A stretch of 64,000 nt of DNA from Sphingomonas hengshuiensis (lineage in GTDB: Bacteria; Pseudomonadota; Alphaproteobacteria; Sphingomonadales; Sphingomonadaceae): positions 1 to 64,000 of the forward strand of contig QFNF01000009.1 in NCBI GenBank assembly GCA_003240755.1. The letters are read 5' to 3'. The notes under the pieces were generated by a model. It made no database searches, was not told the DNA's origin, and was given only the letters and a program-made list of their open reading frames with translations. Positions within the stretch are counted from its first letter, which is position 1; every line of letters starts with the position of its first letter. Of this stretch, positions 26,328 through 34,734 are shown piece after piece. A program made the position numbers and the translations under genes.

Positions 26328-29090
26328 ATGGCTACCACGGCCCGCCTCGACCTTTCCATCTGGCGCAGCGATGAGGCGTATGATTTCGTCCTGCGCATCA
26401 TCGGCCCCGATCTGCGCAACGCCGACCTGCGCGCGGAAATTAGGCCGGAACACGATACGTCCGGCCTCGCACTGATCGATCTGGCAAAGGTCACCGATCC
26501 TGCGGAACAAGGGCTGTACGTCGCTGCAGTCCGTGAATCCGCTGGCACCTGGCAAACCGAGATTCGTATCGGGATCGGCAAGGCCGCACGCCAGGCACTG
26601 CCCGATGCGGGCGAGAGCGGTACGCCGGATGCCCTGCGCTGGATATTGGCGATCGATGGCATGACCCGGTTGGAGGGGCGCGTGTTCGTACTGGCGCATG
26701 CTCTGAACAGCGATGCCGCCCCCGCGGATCGCGCCCAAAGCTACGCCTATACCCATAATTCGGCCGATCCGGCATCGTCCGGTGTGACACTGACGATCGG
26801 TCAGGAAAGCCGTGCAACCGTGATATTCGACGGCGGAGACCTTCTGGGCGACCTGGTCGAACGCGCGACGACGGCTGCCGATGATGTCCGCACGCGCCTT
26901 GCGACCGAGGACCGCGCCGCGCTGTTCGGCGTTACCGACCCCCTGTTGGCGCTCGAATTCGGCGCGCGCGGTATCGAGATGGATTTCGTCACCGGATATT
27001 TCCGTGACGGCCATGACAAGAACGCCACGATCGCGGGCCTGAACGCCGTACCATTCACCCGCGACAGCACCGCTACCTTCCAGATCGACGATCGGGTCGT
27101 CCGAAACTTCGATACCGGCACTCCACGCCTGCTCCCCGGGCAGGGGTTGGTCGTGGAGCCGCCGGCGACGAATCTGGTGCGTTACTCCGCCGAATTTGGA
27201 AATGCGGTATGGGACAGGATAGCCACCGGCACTGGCGTGCTGCCCGTGGTGCAATCGAACGTCGCGACTGCACCGGACGGATCAATGACAGCCGACCGCA
27301 TTTCGCTCGGCCTCGGCACTGGCTCGACACTCTCGGACCGTTCGCAGCTTCAGCAGGATGTGCAGACCGTCCCCGGGCAGGCATTTTGGGGGTCGCTGTT
27401 CGTCAAGGGCGAGGTCGGCGAGAAAATCCTGCTGCGTCATGTCGGCGGTAGCGGCTACATGGTCCATGCGTTCAACGGCGAATGGCAGCGGATCGGTCGG
27501 CGTGAGACGGCACTCGGTGCCACGGCGCAGGTCGAAATTGCCCTGCGCGGCGGTGCCGGATCGTCGGCTGCGACGACGTTTCTGGCATGGGGCGCGCAAC
27601 TGGAACGCGGGACCGTTCCGACCAGCTATGTTCCCACCGCTGCGACCACCGCCACCCGCCAGCAGGATACGCTGCTGTTGACTGGTCTTGCTCTGGGCGA
27701 GATGACGATCGTGATCGACGTCGCGCTCATCGGCGGCGGTACCGGCACCATGCCAGGGCGCCGTGTCGCGTTCACGGCGTTCGCCGATACCGGCGCGATC
27801 GAGAATGTAACGGTCGTCAACGATGACATCGGCGGCATCGGTGCCGTTATTCAATCCGGTGGCGACATCCGTGGTGTCACGCGACTGGATCAGGTGATGG
27901 GCGAAGGCGAGACCCAGCGTATTGCGTTGCGCCTGTCACCGGATGACACGCGCCTGATGCGTAATGGCGTGCCGGGGCTTTGGCTGTGGGACGTGCGGAC
28001 ACCTGCGGTACTCACGCGGATCATGGTCGGCGGATCACCGCTCAGCACGCTCGCGCGGCTCGGCGGCATCGTGAAGCGGATCGTCGTCCTGCCCTTCGCG
28101 CTACCGGATTCCGCCTTGTCCGTACTGACCGGCGGTCCTCCTTATCCTGCCGGTGAGATCACCTGGCAGCGGATCATCAAACACGCCGCCTTTTCCGACC
28201 GCGACAGCGCACGCACGTTCAGCCTCGGCGGCAAACAGTACATCGCTAATGGCTACCGCATCAACGGCGTGTACCCGAAGGACATCTGGAGCAGCGACGA
28301 CGGCATCAACTACTCACTGGTCAACGCAAACCCCGGCTATGAAGTCTATAGCCACATGGCCGTTCTAGGGACGACGATCTATGCGTTTCGTACCAAGATG
28401 TATGAATCGGACGATGGCGGTCTGACCTGGACCGAGATTCTCGGCACCCTCCCTTGGGGCATCCTGTCGGGCGATGCGCCGGTCATCGTACATCGCGGCA
28501 AGCTGCTGGCGTTCCACAGCACCGGGAATGTCCCAGTCGAGGCGAATGAGGGGGTGTGGGAATATGATCCCACAGCCAACAGCTGGAACCGGATTTATGT
28601 GGCAGAGTGGGGTTCGCGCGACATTCCGGCAGTCGCGGAGTTCAAGGGCGACCTGTATATATACGGAGGGCAGCGCAAGGTTTCCAATGTCCCGCCGGAA
28701 AACAACTACCCGGGCCTAACGACGCTTGGCGACATGTGGAAGTCGACCGATGGCGGGGTGTCGTGGGAGCAGGTTTCGGCGGCCCTACCGATGCTGCCCC
28801 GACCCTGGCCAGTGATGATCGAGCACGATGGCCGGTTCTACTTAATGGGCGGGTTCAACCCCCGCAGCATGGCGCCACGCAACTTCAACGATACGTGGGT
28901 CAGCGATGACGGCGTGGCCTGGACGTTGCTTCCGGCGGCGCAGCCATATCTCTCCCGGCATGCAGCGACGGGGTACGTGTTCAACGGCGAGCTTTACATG
29001 GTGGCGGGCAATGCCAATTCCGAAGCACTGCCGCTCGAGACGCTAAACGACATTTGGCACTTTCGGAAACTTCAGGTCGCACAATCGTGA
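26328..29090 (+). CDS. Phage-spike-like protein with BNR/Kelch beta-propeller
   Basis: A 920-residue protein with no signal peptide. Residues 1-200 are of unknown fold (MATTARLDLSIWRSDEAYDF onward). Residues 210-500 resemble the head-spike/tail-fibre region common in prophages: FTRDSTATFQIDD, GLVVEPPATNLVRYSAEFGN and WGAQLERGTVPTSYVPT. The last 300 residues form a propeller with Asp-box motifs S-x-D-x-G-x-x-W (SSDDGINY, SDDGGLTW, STDGGVSW, SDDGVAW) alternating with Kelch-like GDLYIYGG, GRFYLMGG and GELYMVAG. The ATG at 26328 has GGAG at good spacing, and 41 codons of open frame before it were rejected. No phage gene flanks it. A polysaccharide-binding or processing role is inferred from the fold and neighbours. 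Confidence 0.7.
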   Translation: MATTARLDLSIWRSDEAYDFVLRIIGPDLRNADLRAEIRPEHDTSGLALIDLAKVTDPAEQGLYVAAVRESAGTWQTEIRIGIGKAARQALPDAGESGTPDALRWILAIDGMTRLEGRVFVLAHALNSDAAPADRAQSYAYTHNSADPASSGVTLTIGQESRATVIFDGGDLLGDLVERATTAADDVRTRLATEDRAALFGVTDPLLALEFGARGIEMDFVTGYFRDGHDKNATIAGLNAVPFTRDSTATFQIDDRVVRNFDTGTPRLLPGQGLVVEPPATNLVRYSAEFGNAVWDRIATGTGVLPVVQSNVATAPDGSMTADRISLGLGTGSTLSDRSQLQQDVQTVPGQAFWGSLFVKGEVGEKILLRHVGGSGYMVHAFNGEWQRIGRRETALGATAQVEIALRGGAGSSAATTFLAWGAQLERGTVPTSYVPTAATTATRQQDTLLLTGLALGEMTIVIDVALIGGGTGTMPGRRVAFTAFADTGAIENVTVVNDDIGGIGAVIQSGGDIRGVTRLDQVMGEGETQRIALRLSPDDTRLMRNGVPGLWLWDVRTPAVLTRIMVGGSPLSTLARLGGIVKRIVVLPFALPDSALSVLTGGPPYPAGEITWQRIIKHAAFSDRDSARTFSLGGKQYIANGYRINGVYPKDIWSSDDGINYSLVNANPGYEVYSHMAVLGTTIYAFRTKMYESDDGGLTWTEILGTLPWGILSGDAPVIVHRGKLLAFHSTGNVPVEANEGVWEYDPTANSWNRIYVAEWGSRDIPAVAEFKGDLYIYGGQRKVSNVPPENNYPGLTTLGDMWKSTDGGVSWEQVSAALPMLPRPWPVMIEHDGRFYLMGGFNPRSMAPRNFNDTWVSDDGVAWTLLPAAQPYLSRHAATGYVFNGELYMVAGNANSEALPLETLNDIWHFRKLQVAQS

Positions 29091-29392
29091 GGTATCAGGG
29101 GCGACCTCATGACAACCAGATGACCGCCACCGGCGAGGGTGATAGCGGCGTCTGGCATCACAAACGCAGCGGTGAACCCGATACTGCTGATGGATAGCCG
29201 ATCCGAAAAGCCGTCCCGACACGTCGACGCACGTCGGTCGGCAGCAGCCGCGCACCTTGCTCCCACGGCGGGTCGGGGAAGCGGGTACAATCCGTATTTG
29301 CACCGCCCACTCGCAATGGTGCATTAGGCATCCGACGAAAGCCGGCCACAGGCTCCCTCCCGTGACCGGCGTCCTTCGTCAGGCCGGAGCGC
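29091..29392. other. Intergenic region between convergent genes, with an imperfect hairpin
   Basis: No gene is supported here. Bases 29334-29380 form an imperfect stem (GACGAA paired with TTCGTC, CCGG with CCGG, and CAC with GTG around a short loop). This could end transcription from both sides, but no T-run follows. Confidence 0.4.
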
Positions 29393-30334
29393 TTACTCCG
29401 CCTGGTCCTTCGCCGCGCGCTTTACCTGGCCTTCGCCCATCGCCGACACCAGCACGTCGCCCTGGACGCTGAAGTTGTCGGCGGGGAGGGTTGCGACGCG
29501 CTTGCCGACCGCCATCGTTACCGATTCCACCCGGCCGCCGGCGCCCCGGCGGATCGACTGGACGCGGCCGATCACTTCGCCCTTGGCGTCGCGGACGGTG
29601 CTGCCGGGGTCGAGCGCGGGGAGACTGGCGCCGCTGCCCATCAGCGACAGGGCGCCTTCGCCCGATCCGCTGCCCGAGGCCGATCCGTTGCCGATCGCGC
29701 CGTTCGCCGCGCCCGAGCCGCTGCCCGATGCCGCACTGGTCAGGTCGCCAGCGCTGTCGCGGACCGACCCGACCGCGCCCTGGGCGCGATCACGGGCATT
29801 GCCGACGGCTCCCTGCGCCCGGTCGCGGACATTGCCGACTGCGCCGGCCGCGCGGTCGCGGGTGGTGGTGACGCCGTCACGGACCCGGTCGCGGGCCGCA
29901 CCGGCAGTGTCGCGAACCGCATCGGTGCCGATCAGCTGCGCATCGACGCTGCCATTGGCGTTGCCCGACCCGCTGCCCGATCCACCGAGCGTACCGCCCA
30001 GCGCCTGTGCGGTGCCGTCGAGTCCGTCGTCACCCCGGGCCGAGCCGCCGCCGCGCACCCGACCGCTGCGGTGGTCGACCTGGCGTTCGGTGGTCACCTC
30101 ACCGCCGCCGCGACGCGCGGTGCGGACGGTGGTGTCGGCACGGTCGCGGACCCGCTCGAGGGTCGGGCTGAGGCCGCGGTCGAAGGTGCCGCCGACCGTA
30201 CCGCCCACGCCACCGCTGAGGCTGCCGTCCAGCCCACCGGTCAGCCCGCCACCGCCGCCACCCAACAGCTGCGCCGAGGCGGGGCTGGCAATCGCGGCTG
30301 CAAGGGCCGCACCCATCAGGAACATGGTCTTCAT
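29393..30334 (-). CDS. Secreted Gly/Ser-rich protein with RDRAQGAVGN repeats and PRC-like C terminus
   Basis: A 313-residue exported protein with a clear signal peptide, MKTMFLMGAALAAAIASPASAQ. Glycine-rich sequence (LLGGGGGGLTGGLDG) leads into an Arg/Asp-rich region and short repeats near residues 165-200 (VGNVRDRAQG, VGNARDRAQG, VGSVRDSAGD). More Gly/Ser low complexity follows. The last 65 residues (STVRDAKGEVIGRVQSIRRG through TLPADNFSVQGDVLVS) resemble a PRC-barrel-like fold seen in small periplasmic proteins. The function is unknown. It is followed by convergent transcription from the spike-like gene and has no obvious operon partner. Confidence 0.75.
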   Translation of the reverse strand: MKTMFLMGAALAAAIASPASAQLLGGGGGGLTGGLDGSLSGGVGGTVGGTFDRGLSPTLERVRDRADTTVRTARRGGGEVTTERQVDHRSGRVRGGGSARGDDGLDGTAQALGGTLGGSGSGSGNANGSVDAQLIGTDAVRDTAGAARDRVRDGVTTTRDRAAGAVGNVRDRAQGAVGNARDRAQGAVGSVRDSAGDLTSAASGSGSGAANGAIGNGSASGSGSGEGALSLMGSGASLPALDPGSTVRDAKGEVIGRVQSIRRGAGGRVESVTMAVGKRVATLPADNFSVQGDVLVSAMGEGQVKRAAKDQAE

Positions 30335-30703
30335 GGCTGTTCTCCTCTGTTCGTGCGCCGCGAGAGGCGCTTCGTGAAGGAGAACGGGTGCCGTTTTCGA
30401 TTTAATCCCGGCGGGTGCGATTTTTTTCCAGGAAGGTTTCCGGCAGGTCGGGACCGGTGGCCCGGATGTGATCGTCGAACCGGCTGCATGCCAATCCGCA
30501 GCCGCGTATATCGCGCTGCCGTGCCGGGTGAAGGGGGCGAGGCCGGGAACCGACGCAGCGCCGGTCGGGAGCCTGCGACATCAGAGCGGATCGACATGCA
30601 CCGCCCTGGAGACATCGACGGAGCAAAAGGTGCTATCGACGTCGTTTGCGGCGCGGTGGACCCCGGAACAGGTCCGGGGTGACGATGTGGCAGGCGACAC
30701 CCC
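30335..30703. other. Intergenic region containing one REP palindrome
   Basis: No gene is supported in these 369 bases. The only clear feature is the GGACCCCGGA/TCCGGGGT palindrome at 30660-30680, annotated separately. A short T-run occurs near 30420-30427 without a preceding strong stem. Confidence 0.4.
30660..30680. repeat. REP-type palindrome
   Basis: ACCCCGGA (30660-30667) and TCCGGGGT (30673-30680) form a perfect 8-bp stem around a 5-base loop. It lies just past the restored end of the frameshifted gene, where it may also end transcription. Confidence 0.7.
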
Positions 30704-31419
30704 CTACCGCGCCGCCGTCACCGCCGACGCCCCGCGCACCTTCTTCGCGACATATTCCGCGAACCCCTTGGCATAGGCGTCGCGCAGATCGGCCCTGGCC
30801 GCGTCGGCCTGGTCGGGCGTTTTCGCGGGGAACACCGTCAGCGGGTTCTTCACCTGTCCAGGGAGCTGCGCGGCTTCGCCCCGCCGTCACGGCCAAAGTC
30901 GCGAAAGGTCCATTTGGCGAACAGGTTGGTGCCCCACATCGGCTTCCTGGCATAGAGCAGGTCGCCGCCGACCAGTTCGGCATAGCAGGGCGTGGTGGCT
31001 CCGCTCAGCCGCTCGCCCTTGCGCAGTTTCGCGTCCATCATGTGCAGCGCTGCCTTGACCGCCGGATCGCCCTTTGCCGCCGCGTCCGACGGCACCGCCG
31101 GTTCGACGACGATCGTATAGCCGGTCAGGCCGAGTGCGCCCGCGACATCCGCGCCGCGCAGCGCATCGACCTGCGCATCGGGCGGAAGATAGTCGTGCAT
31201 CAGGTCCGTCACCGTCGCGACCTTGTCCTTGGTCGCCAGATGGTTGAGCAACCCGCCCAGCGCCCCGCCCATCAGTGCGAAGCCGCCCACCTGCACCCCG
31301 GTATAATTTTCGGTCGGCCAGATATGCAGTTCGCAGGTCGCGGCCTGCGCCTGCGCCTGCGCCTGCGCGGTGCCCGACGCGATCAAGGCCAGCGCGCCCA
31401 TCCAGAACTTCATAGTCAT
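30704..31419 (-). pseudogene. Secreted protein of unknown function, frameshifted near its C terminus
   Basis: The frame from 31419 gives 189 residues: a signal peptide (MKFWMGALALIASGTAQAQ), then ENYTGVQVGGFALMGGALGGLLNHL, two Cys residues, and GATTPCYAELVGGDLLYARKP. It ends at 30850 with an out-of-character tail. In another frame the sequence runs on without a stop as EAAQLPGQVKNPLTVFPAKT, followed by a charged helix-like stretch, to a TAG at 30704. Adding one base to the C4 run at 30879-30882 joins the two parts. The extension has good codon bias, so a frameshift is more likely than a separate overlapping gene. No family was recognised. The shift could be a true mutation or a sequencing error. 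Confidence 0.65.
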
Positions 31420-31508
31420 TCCCCCGTTTCCTCACCGAAACGTATACTGTTCCCAACGAAGCAAACGAAGAGGCGGTCGGGCAAACTGCCTCCGAAACCG
31501 ATCTTTCC

Positions 31509-32894
31509 CTACCGCGCCGCCGTCCGACACGCCCCGCACAGCACGCCGCGCCCGGTGCGCGCCCCCGCCCCCTTCGCCTCGCGGTCGAGCACCTTGAGCG
31601 CCGCCGCCGCATCGCCGCTCCACGCCGCCGACAGCCGCGCGGCGACCAGCGCCGCGGCGAACGACGTGCCGCGCACGCTCCGCGCCTGTCCGGCGGCGTT
31701 CAGCGCCAGCATGTCGGCCCCCGGCGCGGCATAGTCGAGGTGGCGGGCGCGCCCCGCCTCGACCAGCACCCGCCCGCGCGCGTCGACCCCGGTGACGGCG
31801 ATCGCCTGTGGATAGCTGGCGGGATAGGCCGGCGGCGCGGCGGGGCCTTCATTGCCGACCGCCGCGACCACCATGGTCCCTCGCGCCCGCGCCGCCGCGA
31901 CGAAGCGGCCGAGCAGCGCATTGTCCGGCCCGGCGAGGCTCATCACCACCACCGGCACCTTGCCCTGCACCATCCATGCGAGGGCGCGGGCGAGCGCGCT
32001 GGCGCTGCCGCCCGCCGGATCGCTGCCATAGACATCGGCGACGTGCAGCGCCGCGCCCGGCGCACTGGCCCTGATCCCGCCGCCGGTCAGCAGCGACGCG
32101 ATCGCCATGCCGTGATCGCTGGCGCGCGGTGCGCCACTGGCAAAGCCCTGTTGCGCGGCAAGGCCCGGCGTTCCCGCCGCGACGCCGCCGTCGATGATGC
32201 CGATCCGCCTGGGTGCGGCGCCGGGGGCCAGTCCTACCCCGCCCCCTAACCGTACCCCGGCGAAGGCCGGGGTACAGCTGGGAAGGCTTTCCGATAGATT
32301 GCCGCCGCCCCCCAACTGGCCCCCGGCCTCCGCCGGGGTAAGGGTGGAGTAGGAGACCGTCCGGGCCATCGACAGAGTTTTGTCGAGCGTGGCGACCGGC
32401 GCCCCACTCGCGCTATACAACGGGTCGAGCGTCACCCGGTCCCCCCCGACGATCCGGCCGAGCCGCCGCGTCGCCTCCACCGCCGACAGCCCGGCGGGCG
32501 CGCGCAACCGGGCGAAACCGATGCCCAGATCCTCATACCGCTCGCTCTCGATCACCGAAAAGCCGGCACGCTGCACCAATTCCAGCACCGCCGGATCGGG
32601 ATCGGCCAGCGTCACCTCCCCCGCGCGCACCGGATTGTCGTCGCGGTCCAGCTCGATCCGGTCGGGAAAGCGCCGCGCGAGGTCGTGGGCACGCTCGACC
32701 GATTGCCGCACCAGCTGCCACGCGTCCGCCGACGCGGCATCGAGCGGCAGCGCCCCGCGGATGCCGCCCACCGCCTCTCCGACCCGGTTGGGCAGCTGCG
32801 GCAGCTGCGGGACCGGTGGCAGCAACTGCGCCGACGCCGCCGTCGGCAGGACCAGCGCCAGCGCCACGCATCGCAGGAATGTCGATCCCTTCAT
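31509..32894 (-). CDS. Secreted S8 (subtilisin-like) serine peptidase
   Basis: A 461-residue exported protease. It has a signal peptide (MKGSTFLRCVALALVLPTAASAQ), a propeptide-like region to about residue 165, then the catalytic triad: Asp in RRIGIIDGG (near 232), His in ASDHGMAIASLLTGGG (near 260) and Ser in VRGTSFAAALVAA (near 409). AAVGNEGPAAPPAYPASYP carries the oxyanion Asn. About residues 180-220 are unusual. They are encoded by two REP-type palindromes in frame (TLTPAEAGGQLGGGG and CTPAFAGVRLGGGVG). The ECF sigma/anti-sigma pair lies divergently upstream, which suggests the protease belongs to that regulon or signal chain. Confidence 0.9.
   Translation of the reverse strand: MKGSTFLRCVALALVLPTAASAQLLPPVPQLPQLPNRVGEAVGGIRGALPLDAASADAWQLVRQSVERAHDLARRFPDRIELDRDDNPVRAGEVTLADPDPAVLELVQRAGFSVIESERYEDLGIGFARLRAPAGLSAVEATRRLGRIVGGDRVTLDPLYSASGAPVATLDKTLSMARTVSYSTLTPAEAGGQLGGGGNLSESLPSCTPAFAGVRLGGGVGLAPGAAPRRIGIIDGGVAAGTPGLAAQQGFASGAPRASDHGMAIASLLTGGGIRASAPGAALHVADVYGSDPAGGSASALARALAWMVQGKVPVVVMSLAGPDNALLGRFVAAARARGTMVVAAVGNEGPAAPPAYPASYPQAIAVTGVDARGRVLVEAGRARHLDYAAPGADMLALNAAGQARSVRGTSFAAALVAARLSAAWSGDAAAALKVLDREAKGAGARTGRGVLCGACRTAAR
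32252..32275. repeat. REP-type palindrome inside the subtilase gene
   Basis: GTACCCCGGC (32252-32261) and GCCGGGGTAC (32266-32275) form a perfect 10-bp stem with loop GAAG. It is translated in frame as part of the peptidase linker. Confidence 0.8.
32321..32338. repeat. Second REP-type palindrome inside the subtilase gene
   Basis: CCCCGGC (32321-32327) and GCCGGGG (32332-32338) form a 7-bp stem with loop CTCC, about 45 bases from the first copy. The two together resemble a paired REP insertion. Confidence 0.75.
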
Positions 32895-33276
32895 CGCACC
32901 TCACCCGTCATGTCCGCCCCCACCGTCCCGTCGCCTCGGCGAAGGCTGGGGCAGCGGCGCTTGTCCCACACCGCGCCAAGGATATCACGGCCTTCGCCTG
33001 AACGACGACCGGAACGAACCGGATACCCATCAACGCGTAGGCCGAAATAGCGGATGGCGGAAAGAGGGATCGGTTCGCGCGAAGGGCGCGAAGGTGTCGG
33101 GCTTCCGGCAGCGACATCCTGCCATCGCAGGGCTGGTAGGAAGGGGCCGCGCTGGCGGCAAGCATACCCCTCCGCGTCCTTTGCGCCTTCGCGTGAAACC
33201 ATCACTTCCTTCCCTTTCCGGACGCCGCGCGAAAACCGTATCCGATCGCCTCTAGGATTTTGTCCCGTCATGCCGG
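32895..33276. other. Divergent intergenic region, subtilase versus sigma factor, with a MITE-like element
   Basis: There is no supported gene in 382 bases. The stretch should carry promoters for the peptidase (leftward) and the sigma factor (rightward), but no convincing boxes were seen. The inverted-repeat element at 33072-33200 fills a third of it. Confidence 0.4.
33072..33200. repeat. MITE-like element with imperfect terminal inverted repeats
   Basis: The left end 33072-33094 starts GGTTCGCGCGAAGGGCGCG. The reverse complement of the right end 33178-33200 starts GGTTTCACGCGAAGGCGCA. The two 23-base ends match at most positions and bound about 83 bases with no reading frame. The right end resembles the CGCGTCCTTTGCGCCTTCGCGTGAA-type intergenic repeat seen in many proteobacteria. 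Confidence 0.6.
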
Positions 33277-33810
33277 ATGAAACGGGCGAGGCCATCCGTT
33301 TCATCCCCGAAGCCCGAAAGGACGCCGTTGCGCTTCGACGACGAATTGCTGACGCATCTGCCCCGGTTGCGGCGTGTTGCCCAAGCGCTCGCCCGCAACC
33401 CGGCCGATGCCGACGATCTGTTGCAGGCGGCGGTCGAGCGCGCGCTGACAAGGGCCGACCAGTGGCAACCGGGCACCAGGCTGGATGCATGGGCGATCCG
33501 CATCCTGCGCAACCTGTGGATCGACACGGTCCGGGCACAGAGCCGGCGGCGCGAAACCTTCGTGTCGCCGGAGGAAGGCGACGGCGTCGGGCGGCATGGG
33601 GAACAGGAAGTGGCGGTGGAAATGCACAATATCGGCCGGGCGATGGGCACGCTGCCCCCCGAACAGCGCGAGGTGATCGCGCTGGTGATGGTGGAGGGCT
33701 TTGCGTATCGCGAAGCCGCCGACATCCTCGACATCCCGATCGGCACGCTCACCTCGCGCCTCGTGCGCGGGCGCGAGGCGTTGCTGGCGGCACTGGGAGA
33801 AGCGGCATGA
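33277..33810 (+). CDS. ECF-type RNA polymerase sigma factor
   Basis: A 177-residue sigma-70 family factor of the ECF class. Region 2 is at about residues 25-90 (LLTHLPRLRRVAQALARNPADADDLLQAAVERAL, then RLDAWAIRILRNLWIDTVRAQ), and region 4 is at about 120-172 (TLPPEQREVIALVMVEGFAYREAADILDIPIGTLTSRLVRGREAL). There is no region 1.1 or 3, as usual for ECF factors. Its stop overlaps the next gene's ATG (ATGA), and that gene encodes the matching anti-sigma factor. The target regulon is unknown. The divergent secreted protease is a candidate. Confidence 0.92.
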   Translation: MKRARPSVSSPKPERTPLRFDDELLTHLPRLRRVAQALARNPADADDLLQAAVERALTRADQWQPGTRLDAWAIRILRNLWIDTVRAQSRRRETFVSPEEGDGVGRHGEQEVAVEMHNIGRAMGTLPPEQREVIALVMVEGFAYREAADILDIPIGTLTSRLVRGREALLAALGEAA

Positions 33811-34496
33811 CGATCGATCCCGAAACGCTCGCCGCTTATGCCGATGGCGAACTCGACCCGCTGAGCGCCAAGCGCGTCGAACGCGCGATCGCCGACGATC
33901 CGGCGCTGGCGGCCGAGGTCGAGCGCCACCGGGCGCTGACCGCCCGGCTGCGCGGCAGTTTCGCGGGCCTCGACGCGCAACCGATGCCGGCGGGGGTTGC
34001 GGCGCTGTTCGCGCGGGACAATGTCGTCGCCTTCCCGGCCGCCAAACCTGCCCCCAAGCCGCAGCGCTGGTGGGGTGCGATCGCCGCCAGCCTCGTCGCC
34101 GGGCTGTTGCTGGGACAGATGGTGCCGCGGTCGGGCAGCGATCTGGGGTTCGAAGGCGGCACCGCGGTCGCACAAGGGAAGCTCGCCCGCGCGCTCGACA
34201 CGCAATTGGCTTCGACGCAGGGGGCACAGGCATCGGTGAAGATCGGCATCACCTTCCGCGACCGCGCCGGCGCGCTGTGCCGGACGTTCGAGACCGGCAC
34301 CACCGGCGGCATCGCCTGCGCGGGCGACAAGGGCCCGTGGCGGGTACAGGCGCTGCAGGGCGGCGCCGAGGCGACGACCACCGCCTATGCCCAGGCCGGA
34401 TCGCCGATGGCGGCGGTGCTGGCACAGGCGCAGGCGATGGCGGCGGGCGATCCGCTGGATGCGGCGGGCGAGGCGGCGGCGCTCAAGGGGCGCTGA
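33807..34496 (+). CDS. Membrane-anchored anti-sigma factor
   Basis: A 229-residue single-pass protein. The N-terminal cytoplasmic part starts MTIDPETLAAYADGELDPLSAKRVERA, the usual anti-sigma helix pattern that binds the sigma factor. It lacks the His-x3-Cys-x2-Cys zinc site, so it is not of the ZAS type. One membrane helix (WWGAIAASLVAGLLLGQMV) lies near residues 88-106. The periplasmic domain has two cysteines in ITFRDRAGALCRTFETG and GGIACAGDKGPW, suggesting a disulfide-bonded sensor. The longer upstream frame is a shadow of the sigma gene. Confidence 0.88.
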   Translation: MTIDPETLAAYADGELDPLSAKRVERAIADDPALAAEVERHRALTARLRGSFAGLDAQPMPAGVAALFARDNVVAFPAAKPAPKPQRWWGAIAASLVAGLLLGQMVPRSGSDLGFEGGTAVAQGKLARALDTQLASTQGAQASVKIGITFRDRAGALCRTFETGTTGGIACAGDKGPWRVQALQGGAEATTTAYAQAGSPMAAVLAQAQAMAAGDPLDAAGEAAALKGR

Positions 34497-34520
34497 CGCC
34501 CCGACCGTATGCGCAACGTA

Positions 34521-34538
34521 CCCCCGCGCAGGCGGGGG
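34521..34538. repeat. REP-type palindrome
   Basis: CCCCCGC (34521-34527) and GCGGGGG (34532-34538) pair around loop GCAG, 25 bases after the anti-sigma stop. The outer GTA/TAC of the family is lost on one side. Confidence 0.65.
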
Positions 34539-34734
34539 CGGCAGGCGTCGCACCCGGTTACGCTGGCCCCCGCCCCCCCCCCCCAAACACCCCGTTCGGT
34601 TCGAGCAGCTTCGAGCCTGTCGAGAAGCGTCCGTCAAGAACCCGCCCCTGCTGCTTCACCCACCCGCTCAAACCCGCCCCGCTGAGTCACATAATCCATG
34701 AGACACGCGCCCCCTCCGCGCGATAGTCCCACCC

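Noticed and set aside
26205..29090. Spike-like gene as part of a prophage
   Set aside because: No capsid, terminase, integrase, lysis or tail genes lie within the window on either side, so an orphan or domesticated gene is more likely.
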